Source: Phytophthora sp. 'mugwort'
Lineage: Eukaryota; Oomycota; Peronosporomycetes; Peronosporales; Peronosporaceae
DNA: 64,000 bases
Assembly (NCBI GenBank): GCA_033558025.1
Contig: JAUCEF010000008.1
Location: 2,976,001 to 3,040,000, forward strand
Reading direction: 5' to 3'
The stretch's first letter is position 1, and each line of letters starts with the position of its first letter. The translations under genes were made by a program, and so were the position numbers. The notes under the pieces are model-generated. The model saw nothing but the letters and a program-made list of their open reading frames with translations. It made no database searches and had not been told where the DNA came from. Below, piece after piece: positions 45,290-54,412 of the stretch.

Positions 45290-46030
45290 CTAACCGAGCG
45301 CCGCCGAGTAGGCGGCGGTGGGTTTAGTTACAGTCCCAGTAGGTGGACCTGCCTATGCGCTGCAGTCCCAGCCCATCAAGACCGAGCGGGAGCGATACCA
45401 GTCGCGCCTCGCACACCTTGCATGTGACGGCCCAATGAGGCTAAAAATATACGTCAAGTTTCAACCAATCGATAATTATATCTTCCACCAATGGCCGCCT
45501 TCGGCGGAATTTCGTTTTAGCCAACGGGGGCCACCTTCGCTGCGCTCGGCAGCCAATAGGTTGCGTTTAGAATCACGTTATGGCGTGACAGACGGACGGA
45601 GCGACGTTAGCGTTGATTTTTAGGACAAGCCGAGCGCCGCCCGCTTTGCGGGCGGTAATGAAGTTCCAATGATGCCCGTTTCGCTCGCTCAAGAGCTCGC
45701 TCCACTACGGAGAAAAGATACATACGCTTCGCTCCGGTAGTAGCGCCTCCGCTCCGCTCGCAGAGGCTCACTGCGCTACTCGTCGTGTTAGAATAAAAAG
45801 TGAGCTACTTTCCTACGCCTTCGGCTCCGGTAGGATGGGCGGGCCCTCCGGTCCCGCAATAACGAAAAGGTTAACGGCGGCGCCGCTTTCACTTCGCTCG
45901 ACAGCAAAAACGCAGTTCCGGCCAATGGGAAGCCGCCGAGCGCAACGAAGGCCAATCGCAGGACGAATAAACCGTTACGGGTGTGATGGACTGACGGACG
46001 GACGGGATTCTCTAATTGATGGGGGTTAGA
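45290..46030. repeat. Block dense in GC-rich short hairpins
   Basis: About 740 bp with many short GC palindromes: GCCGCCGAGTAGGCGGC at 45301, GGCCGCCTTCGGCGG near 45493, CGCCCGCTTTGCGGGCGG near 45636, ACGCCTTCGGCTCCGGTAGG near 45814, and others. It appears to be two diverged units, each starting near GAGCGCCGCC (45297, 45630) and ending near GACGGACGGA (45591) or GACGGACGGACGGG (45991). Stops occur in all frames, so it is not coding. I cannot name the repeat family. Confidence 0.55.
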
Positions 46031-46212
46031 TAGATTTGACACAAAGATATGACGCGCGAGGGTTTTCTATTGTATAAAGGCAGCTGATGACACAAATGTT
46101 CCATTTGTGATGCTTCAAACTTTCAGCTAATATAATATTTAGCTAATCAAACTGAGCCATGTAACAATTAGGTAGTAAAAAAAGGTGGGTTGGTATCCAT
46201 TACTTGTCAGTC

Positions 46213-46440
46213 TATAGCTCAGCCCGTTGACAGCCATATTTTTATTCAAGTGACGAGTGTTCAATCCCTACGAGGCAAAGTTAGTCATCAAAGTGGTGAC
46301 CTTGTGCTGGGGTTCCAAGGCAGCAGGTGCACCCGTTGACGTCCCCTCCCTATCTGGCGCATGTACGTATGTTAAGCCCGGCCTTAATCCGAGCTTTATT
46401 CATAGTGCTCTCACTAACCGCACCCTAGGCTGAGACGGCA
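46213..46440 (+). mobile_element. Probable tRNA-derived SINE
   Basis: The segment TATAGCTCAGCCCGTTGACA resembles a tRNA A-box and D-arm, and GTGTTCAATCCC about 45 bp later resembles a B-box and T-arm, the correct spacing for an internal RNA polymerase III promoter. Stems are too damaged for a functional tRNA. A non-tRNA body follows up to about 46440. The right boundary is uncertain. Confidence 0.45.
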
Positions 46441-46623
46441 CGATTCATTGCTTACGTTCTTTTTTCGGGACCAGCAGGCTCTGATACGCTCGCGCAGGGG
46501 TACGTGACCGCTCGAACCGACACCTCAGAGCTCATAGGACAGCGTGATTGCTCATAGCTTCTGCTTGAAGGGGCCCATTACCCCGACGAACAGGAGCTGC
46601 AGCAATGACGTGGTGCTTTTAGC
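46441..46623. other. Spacer left of the hAT element
   Basis: No gene or repeat seen. It ends with CTTTTAGC, the left target-site copy of the hAT insertion. Confidence 0.5.
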
Positions 46624-48698
46624 CAGGCATACTGAAAAATACATTGGTCAAACAATTATTGTCAATAAAGTTTAGCAATATATTTATTTTTCGATTTCTT
46701 GCGGCAATATAATTATTTATTGTTGTAAAGGATGGTGCTCCATTCGTTTCTTCAGCCAGCCATGACCACTGCTGCGATCAAGGCTCATTTTGCAATCTGC
46801 TTCCCGCTCAAGTCTCCATCTGTGTCAGCCCCGCAATGCTGGCCCCTCAGCGACTCGTCCGCCCCACATTCTCGACCTGGCAGGTCTCCCAGTTCTTCTT
46901 TCGGCCTTGCCGGGATGAGAATGATGAGACCATTCTTGAGTACTACCGGTGCCGCTGTGATACGGTGCGCAAGCAAGGAAGCCGCAACGGCTGGTCCAAT
47001 CTGATGCAGCACGTCCGCCAGCAGCACCCGGAATACGAGGTAGAGATGCTGGCTGCCACGACCGCAGAGACTGGGTCGCTGGCACACTACGTGCGCCGTA
47101 CATCTCAGAATCGGTACGGCGGCTGCGATGAGTTGTGATGAACAATATACCTCTCACCTTTTGTGAGAATGCAGACACTAGACGGAAAGAAACACAAGAT
47201 AGCCCTTCACTTTTATCAGTATTTACTAACACTCTTCATTATTCACCTTGTAGTTACAACTCCACTCTCGATTCGATTTATGTCGAAACGCTGGTATCCG
47301 TTTTGGACAGGTCATGTTGGCTATGCTGCGAAAGATAGCGGCTGAGATCCCCGAGTATTTCGGGCTCATCCTGGATGGCTGGAACCATGCATCAGAACAC
47401 TACGTGGCTGTCTTTGCCAGCTATGAGGTGGATGGCGTGGCAAAGCAGCCACTGCTGTGCATGTCCCCTCTCATTGCAGCCCCTGACGACGACCACTCTG
47501 CCCAAACGCACCAGGCTTTTCTGACGGAGATGCTACGCCGTGACTACGATAAGCGTATGGACCAATTATTGGCGATAACTGCTCCGTCAACCGTCGTCTA
47601 TCTACACTGCTGGATGTCCCTTTGGTCGACTGTGCAAGCCATCGCCTAAATTTGTCTGTCCAACTTGACTTGGCCGACCACGAGGAAGACCTATCGGCGG
47701 TGCAAGCTCTCATGGTCAAGCTGCGCACCTTGAACCAATCGGCAAAACTCCGGTAAGTTATTTTTTGGAGTGGTTCTTAATATTTTAAACTAAAAATATT
47801 TTTGTGCGGCTATGGATGTAATTCTGAAAGATTCAAAACGCCACTCCGACCTGTCATTCGCCAATCCACACGATCGAGCTCCACTTTCGGAAAGCTAAAG
47901 CGCTATTTCAGGCTGCTGGAGCAGTTGGATGTTGACGACGAAGACCTGGCAGAGCTGCTGCCTTCTGCTGCCCGCAACAAGAGGCTTCGGGTGCTGCTCA
48001 AGGAGCTGGAGGATGTCGAGTCCATTGCGAAGGCGCTACAGCGAGAGGATACCACCCTGCTGGACACCCGTGTGTGGCTTGATGGGTTGATCAAGCTTAA
48101 ACCGGCTTACGCTGCATATTTGGGTATTTTCATTGCAGTGATATGTCACTAAATATTTTACTTACGCACTTGCCAGCTCCTCGTTCTGATACTGTAGCGA
48201 ACCCCAATTTCGAAGCCGGCTGCGTGCGAATTCTGTGTGGCAAGGAACGAAGATGACAAGAAACGAGGAGGCCGCGCTGCGGTCCTTCTAAGTCAACTGG
48301 GTGAAGCAGCAGCAGTACCAACGGCCAGTACGAATGAGTCGCTGGTGGAGAGGATCCAGAAGCAGCGTCGAATTGCTGCAGAACTGGAGACGTAGGCTGA
48401 TCAGTCGATTCCGCCAACTTCGAACGTCGTCGAGAGGGTTTTTTAGCGTCGCGCGTGCAACGCTTGGTCAAGAACGTCACCGGTTGCAGCCTGCAACGCT
48501 AGAGAAGCTGCTCTACCTGCGCGAGAACGGCAACTACTGGAGTGTCCTCACTGTTGATGCACTGGATTAGCTGGTTACTGGCATGTTGCTGATAGTACGT
48601 TATGCAATAATTTACTGACGGCTTTCCTTCCTAGCGACGCATTATTTATTTTTCTGTTGCAGGTCGACTAGATATCAATGCCATAATCGGCATGCCTG
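46624..48698. mobile_element. hAT element with terminal repeats and 8-bp target duplication
   Basis: Left end CAGGCATACTGA at 46624; the right end, read on the reverse strand from 48698, is CAGGCATGCCGA (10 of 12 alike). The flanks are CTTTTAGC (46616-46623) and CTCTTAGC (48699-48706), 7 of 8 matching, the 8-bp duplication expected of hAT. The 2.07 kb interior carries a transposase gene on the plus strand. Everything fits one insertion that has since decayed. Confidence 0.8.
46836..48570 (+). pseudogene. hAT transposase with BED zinc finger, broken
   Basis: Starts with a BED-type finger (YRCRCDTV, then NLMQHVRQQHPEY; spacing C-x-C..H-x4-H) at 46945-47030, stop at 47137. After a degraded region comes FGLILDGWNHASEHYVAVFA near 47360 and ETLRR-like LTEMLRRDYDKRMD near 47525. 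A frameshift near 47570 moves the GDNCSVNRR and CASHRLNLSVQ segments to another frame. Intron-like GTAAGT at 47754 precedes TRSSSTFGKLKRYFRLL near 47870 (family WSSTF), and the C-terminal dimerisation block ends with FSVARATLGQERH and YWSVLTVDALD at 48442-48570. Several stops make it non-functional. Confidence 0.8.
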
Positions 48699-48699
48699 C

Positions 48700-49840
48700 T
48701 CTTAGCTAGCGTCTCAACTTCTGTGCCACACGCTTGCCAACGCTTATTAGCCAGCCGAACTCACTTGACATTTGAGGTTGTCAACGTAGAGCGCTAGCGG
48801 CCCAGGCGTGACGTCATTCACGTATCTGCCCCACACCACCTCGACAAAAGTGTCGGACCAGACCCGATCGTCCGTCCAGGTGTTCTTCTGGACTGCTGTC
48901 ACTACGTTGCTTGAAAGACCGCCCACCTCCTCCTCAGCGCGCCATACAGGCTGCCCCTTGAAAATGACGATAGGACGCGCTTGTAGCCCGCAGCAGTTAC
49001 AAAAAGTAATACACTTGCTCGCTCGGAACGTTTACACTCCTTGATGTTCTCCCTCTTCTTAGCACCATGCTCGCTGATGATACGTGTGGGGGTGTCGTCA
49101 TAGTAGACCGTCGTCGCGTCGGCCTTGAAAATGCACCCCCTTTCGTACGTATCCTTCATCTCGGCTCCAACGTCACCGGCAAGCTTGCGCTGTTTCGGGA
49201 TCTTATGTCGAAAATTTCGACGTTTTGGGGCGATGAAACAAAACTCCAGGCTGGTGAACACGCTGCCGGATCATGGGGCCCCTAAGCTCTCCTCTTGTTC
49301 TTGGTAAAGTACACGGCTGTGTATTCGCTGTACTCTTCCTTGACGAACCACGGAAACATGCAATGTCTTCAGCGGGAAGTCGGCACGTCGCATCGCTTTA
49401 ATTCACTGCATCAGCTCGTCAAAAAAGAAAAAAGAGTTAATTTTGCCTTGGTCACCTACGTTGCACTTGGATCTCCTCTCATTTCTGCATGCATCCCAAT
49501 GGTAGCCTCACGGCGAATCCACCCATGAAAGCAGTTCGATACATTTATACCATGGGGCCTAGCGGCTTCGGTGACGCTGAGACCAGCGCTGATACCGTCC
49601 AACACCTCAACTTTGAGAGCGTTAGAATATGCATTACACCTGTCTCGAACAGTCATGTCAACCACATCGACCGTACCAGTATCTTGTTCGTCATTGGAGT
49701 CACTGCTCTGTACCCACTCACCGTACGCGCGAGCTATATCTTCATCCCTTCACACTCCACTTCTTGGATAATTTTGAGTAGCCTTGCTTCATTGCGTACT
49801 ACCTGCAAAAGATCGGCCGGAATTCTTGTATGATACAACT
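48700..49840 (-). pseudogene. pogo-like (CENP-B type DDE) transposase, broken
   Basis: From about 49665 the minus strand gives an N-terminal helix-turn-helix (ISAGLSVTEAARPHGINVS), then after frameshifts the segment RRNFRHKIPKQRK..KLAGDVGAEMKDTY near 49200 and FKADATTVYYDDTPTRIISE near 49120 (first catalytic Asp region of pogo-like proteins, family FKADETALYYD). Further on, in another frame, WGRYVNDVT and LALYVDNLKCQVS near 48790 correspond to the second catalytic Asp region. The third region is lost. It is convergent with the hAT relic. Confidence 0.6.
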
Positions 49841-50165
49841 AACCTAAAAACTTCATCTGTCATTGCTTTTGGTCCGTGGGATTTTTGTGCCCAAATCTGT
49901 ACCTCAGCCCAAACTGGGACTATTGGTGTGAGCAGCTCTGGGTTTGCTGTGTGAGCCACGTAAGCTCTGTTAACGACTCATATTACGTATGAGGATTTGT
50001 GTGCGGGATACATTTATAAGTGATATACAAAAACAATGTATCCATCTACCATTGAATGGCCACAAGGGCCCTAGATACCACCGACTCCCTAACAAGTCAA
50101 TCGTAACCACTTTTACCGTCTACTGATAAGCCCTCGTTCATCTACCTTCAAGCCGCCTCTTGACA
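49841..50165 (+). mobile_element. Probable 5' LTR of a Ty1/copia element
   Basis: The sequence directly before the copia primer-binding site ends in CA (50164-50165), as an LTR must. A TATAAGTGATATAC-like core promoter is at about 50012. The left end (a TG) could be at about 49989 or 49930, but no second LTR exists in the window to confirm it. Confidence 0.4.
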
Positions 50166-50178
50166 GGTTATGAGCCCC
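50166..50178 (+). promoter_or_regulatory. Copia primer-binding site (half-tRNA-iMet type)
   Basis: GGTTATGAGCCCC is complementary to the anticodon loop region of an initiator methionine tRNA of the yeast type (GGGCTCATAACC). This is the half-tRNA priming used by copia elements. The site follows the LTR end directly. The gag ATG (50170-50172) lies inside it. Confidence 0.6.
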
Positions 50179-50756
50179 AGGTCAGCCTCGCGCGCCGACG
50201 ACGGTGATTTTCCGCGCGGGCTCAATGGTTGGAATTTCTTGATCTCGAAGACACGTATCTCCGTCGCACTCGAAGGTAAGAACCTCCTCGACTTCGTGAC
50301 CAACACGGACTTCGCTGGAGACTTGGACTCCGAGTTCAGTAATGACGGCGACCTCGAACCAGCCTACTTCGACCAGAACCCAGCGGTTACGATGACCCTG
50401 GATGGGGTCGGCGCATCAAGTGCTGACCCCCCAGCGAACTCTTCAGCGAGTGAGTCCTCGGGAGCAGGCTCTGCTGCCTCAGGCGCAGATGGAGACATCG
50501 ACATGACCCAGGAGAATCTCCCTGTGATTCGATCGTTCGCTGCCACGAAGTAAGAAGAACGGAAGCGAGCGGAGAAGCTAAAGGCAAAACGCCCCAAAGC
50601 TGAGCTCGAGGCGACTACGCCACATGTAAGCGAAAGCTAAGGCCTTCGTGATCAAGACCATTGATGATCAACATGTTCTCTTGGTCAAAGATAAGCCCAC
50701 CGCGCTTGAAATCTTCGAGTCGCTCTGCGGCCGGCATAGCGCAGCGCGTTGTTGAG
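50170..50756 (+). pseudogene. Ty1/copia gag fragment, truncated
   Basis: ATG at 50170, then LNGWNFLISKTRISVALEGK and LLDFV, the N-terminal gag pattern of Phytophthora copia elements. The frame stops at 50551 (TAA), continues with KKNERKRAEKLKAKRPK-like basic sequence, shifts frame near 50630 to AKAFVIKTIDDQHVLLVKD and KPTALEIFESLCG (gag UBN2-like domain) and is cut off at about 50750. No protease, integrase or reverse transcriptase follows. Confidence 0.75.
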
Positions 50757-52381
50757 TAATCACGTAGCTTAAATTCTATCCCCTCTTAAAGTTAATCTGT
50801 TAATTTTCGCTCCCGTATTGTAGTAGGCATTTGACTCGTAGATGCTGGCGGCCGAGGCGGAAATGGCAGGCGCCTTGGTAGCCTGTGATGGTGTATAGTC
50901 TCCAGATGTCTCGGTCAAACTCGGGGTAAGATGAGTGTCTCGAATCTCTCGAATATCATGCGTAAGTTGTCTGTGTATTGCGCCACGCGTTAGAAACAAA
51001 TGAGCGGAGTGCTATATTATTCGACACCAAGGTTTCAAATCCGTCATGAGAACTCGCAGCAGCTATCAACCGGAGGCGCAACGAACACCATTTCATTAAC
51101 TACCAGCTGTCCGATTTATGCCTTGACAGCCTGCTGCCAGATTCAATTTAAAGTTCGCGCCCAAAGTTCGAAAAAGAGGGCGATCGCAAGTTAGTTATAT
51201 TAGAAATATACGCTTGTTGCTCCTCCCAAATGCTAAAAAACAACGCATTTTTATATGTTCATGGAGTCAAAGTTAGTGAAAATGTTCCTGCATTTCAAGC
51301 AGAACTTCAAAGCGTGTAAACCACGTTGCCACTCCAGAGTCAATTGCTGCATGGTCGATTGACGCATCGAAAGCGACAATCCTGAATGTCTTAACAAGTC
51401 CTAAAATCAGGATCAGCACGGCACTCCCCAAATCCTGCTCAACGCGGTGTTCTATGGACGAAAACTGGCGACTCATCTCTCCAAGTGTGCGGCTATTAAC
51501 CTGTTAGAACCATACGTTGGATAGTCAGCGTGATTATTTGAAAACCAAATTCGGAAGTGATATCATTTAGTTATGCATAAAGAAAGCTAACAACTCAATA
51601 TTAATATCTTGTGTTGATGTGTCTATCGATCCATCAACGTCCAAGCTACTTCAACATGAAGCAGAACGAGGAATATTTTGCTTAAAATGTATGGGTTTTA
51701 TGGCCAACTTAACAAATTGTACAGACTTCTTTCTCTACGAGCAAAATACACTGTACGCGAAGGCTGATATTGCCCACATTATATGAAGATAGCTCCGCTG
51801 TCCATCTTCACGGAAGAGGTGTGCTCGCTGCTGAGTGTATATGTGAAACACACCTGCTCATGTTCGGTTGTGTAGGCACATCAATCCACGCCACCAGTCT
51901 ACAACGACGAACAGCCGACATATTTGTTTTGGTGACGTAGTAGCACGAACTTCTAGGCTTTCATACGTAAAGACGCACCCCACGTTTTTCACCCCACATT
52001 TACACGCACAGGTCCCAGTAGCTCTGGCGTCATAAAATTAAACAGTAGAATTAAATTTAACAGCCAACCTCAGCGCACCCCAACTTTACTAAGCAATATG
52101 AAAATTATAATCGATCTGTAGACCTGCATGCATCAATTCTGTATCGGTGTTCGTTGGAGCCGATAAAAATCGGTATACCGGTGTGATTATACCTTGGAAA
52201 TCGATATTATATCGGTATGACTATGTACGGATTAATTTACCGGTACTGTTCTGGTATATCGATAAGTTTTATTAAAATATTCCCAATATATTATATATAC
52301 CGAAATATATTTATTATATGTAAACCGAATGATAATGGATATAATCTTCGTATATATACTTTTTAAAAATATTCTTCCTAT
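50757..52381. other. Gene-free AT-rich stretch
   Basis: No gene recognised. A minus frame of 67 codons at 51476-51273 is hydrophobic but unsupported. Between 52150 and 52330 short motifs ATCGGTA and TACCGGT recur, including ATCGGTATACCGGT at 52169 (palindromic core CGGTATACCG). Confidence 0.45.
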
Positions 52382-52385
52382 TTAA
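52382..52385. other. Left TTAA target site of piggyBac element 2
   Basis: TTAA followed at once by CCCTTACGTGG. PiggyBac always inserts into and duplicates TTAA. The matching copy is at 58104-58107. Confidence 0.8.
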
Positions 52386-52409
52386 CCCTTACGTGGTCAA
52401 ATAGTGCAT

Positions 52410-52470
52410 TTTGACCCCTTTGATGGTCGTGTCAAAACCTGCCAGCAAACCGCCATGAAGGGGGTCAAAA
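52410..52470. repeat. Left subterminal motif pair of piggyBac element 2
   Basis: TTTTGACCCCTTTGATGG near 52410 and ATGAAGGGGGTCAAAA near 52455 are an inverted pair of the same motif. The same pair occurs at the other end (57899, 58023). Likely transposase-binding sites. Confidence 0.6.
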
Positions 52471-52828
52471 TTGATCCGGTTGACAGAAGCTCAACCACGA
52501 CACCACCCACTTTCGTAACACCAATCACATTGCTTAGCTGGATGCTCTCCCTTCCCGAAACCCTCGAATAGTTTGCGTTATGTGGCAAACATCACTGCAA
52601 AATATCGCTTAAGCTCGAAGTTTTTAAGATTTGCGTCAGCAAAATACACCATAGATACGATATTTTGATGACACGCCGCACGTGGCACTACTGTTTCAGC
52701 AAACGCCTCTGCTATCCACCAACTTTGTCCCGACTAGGCCCATAACGTGCTCGTCAGTTTTCATGAAATTGCGTAGTGAGATCCAGACAATTGCCAGTTA
52801 CCTCGGTATACTGCAGCTAGCCTAGTCA

Positions 52829-54258
52829 TGCGCACCTCCTCCGCTTTCGAAGACGACAAGCAGCTGGTACAGCCCACACGAGTCAACGTCGATGCAGGCA
52901 CAATGGGTTCTTGGGCGACCATCGCTCGCAGGATGCAGCGCACTGGCCACACTGCCAGTGCCCTTCAACAGCGATTACGGACGCTGATGCGAACATGAGG
53001 GACGAACGTCTCGGCATTCCCTCCGAGTATTTTTTTTTCACGCCAGTGAGCAGGCCTCGTGGTCGGCCTCCAGCAGTGACGCGACAGCTACGAGATCTTG
53101 CCGTAGCCCCACCACGACAACTACGCGGACGCGCTGCTACTCCGCCACAAGCGACTGCTACTCCGCGGCGTGTGACTGCGAACCCATCACGAGTGACTAC
53201 AACGCCGCCACAAGCGAGTGCTACTCCGCCACAACATACTGCGAGCCCGCCATAAGTGATCTCAACGCCGTCACATGCTACTTCGCCACGAAAGACTGCG
53301 AGCCCGCTTGTGACCCCGCCTCGGCGGCCACAAGCCGGGGCTATCGCTGGTGGAACCAGCGACCACTCCGCCATCTTCAAGTACGCTACCGAGGTTGCCA
53401 TCGATGGTACAACCACGAGTCACCTATTTGATCGCTGTGCAAGACGAGGTGCTAACAATAGCAGAAGCGGCCGCTAGTCTGCCTGTTGGTGCTGGGGCTG
53501 TGTCAGGCACACAACCTGGAGCTAATATCTCTCCCGACGAAATTGCACCAAATTCTGCCAGCGAAAAAGCAGCATAAGTGTGGCGTCGTCAGATGTCGAT
53601 CTACCAGCATACAAACGGACACCACCGATGTCTCCATCAAGTGTCGAGCAGTCTGTAGATGCGATTTTCGAAGACGTCCCACGTGAAGTGATTGTGCGAG
53701 ATCGAAACAAGCCCCATCTCGATGCTGGAGAGTTGATACCGGAGGGAATCTCCGCGCTACTGGGTGAGCTGGGCGTTCATGACAAGACATATTGGTTTTT
53801 AGACATTGGAGCTGGCGTTGGAAATGTGGTGGCCCAAGTAGCGCTGGGGTCAAGTGTGGGCAGGTCGATTGGCATCGACATCCGCCGCGATATTTTGGAT
53901 CTTGGTGTGGCGATGATGACAAGAAGTGCGCACGCGAGACGTCTCCTAGAGCGGATGCAGATGATCTGTCAAGACGGTTGCTGAAATACGGCTTTCGTAC
54001 ACTAGATCGTTCGCCGATGCGACAGTTATCTACTGGAGCAATATCCTCTTCGAGCAGCGGGTTATTGAGGACGTGAAGAACGAGCTTCGTGGGATGGTCA
54101 TGTTGCGAATTCTGGTAAGTTGTTTGAGTTTCTGCCCAAGACACCGCGCCATTTGTCATAGCCCATTCTGTGCGGCGTTCGAGCTGGTGAAGGTGCTGGA
54201 TCTTCCCTGCAGCCGGAAGGCCGATCGGCAACGAGTATTTCTGTACAAGTTCTTGTAA
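52829..54258 (+). pseudogene. Cargo gene: Myb/SANT-like + AT-hook + DOT1-type methyltransferase, broken
   Basis: From the ATG at 52829: a SANT/Myb-like domain (FEDDKQLVQ, then WATIARRMQRTGHTASALQQ) ending in LMRT, TGA, GTNVSAFPPSIFF. The TGA at 52997 sits where relatives have Trp. After a T-run frameshift near 53035 an AT-hook SRPRGRPPA follows, then a Thr/Pro-rich linker with tandem TPPQA-like units. The C-terminal part is open from about 53545 to 53982: DRNKPHLDAGELIPEG, then FLDIGAGVGNVVAQVAL at 53797, the SAM-binding motif I of DOT1, and SIGIDIRRDILDLGVAMM. After a stop, VIYWSNILFEQRVIEDVK near 54030 (DOT1 NN-x-F motif) and a Cys/His-containing tail (CPRHR, CHSPFC) end at 54258. DOT1 enzymes methylate Lys79 on histone H3 in chromatin. 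Confidence 0.75.
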
Positions 54259-54412
54259 CTCGATTTTCATAGTAAAACTAAGACGAATACACAGGTTTTC
54301 GTATTTAAACTGCATACTATATTCAAGTCATACGCACATGTCGGTTCTTTTGTCTTCTGCTTGAGTTTCGCAACAAATTATCCATACTCAGATAAGGATA
54401 AATACATATCAT

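Noticed and set aside
46084..46115. Hammerhead ribozyme (CTGATGA followed by a perfect short hairpin)
   Set aside because: The GAAA core that must follow the second stem is missing and no outer stem was found.
46213..46290. A functional tRNA gene
   Set aside because: A- and B-box-like sequences are present, but the stems do not pair and the anticodon arm is not credible; a SINE is more likely.
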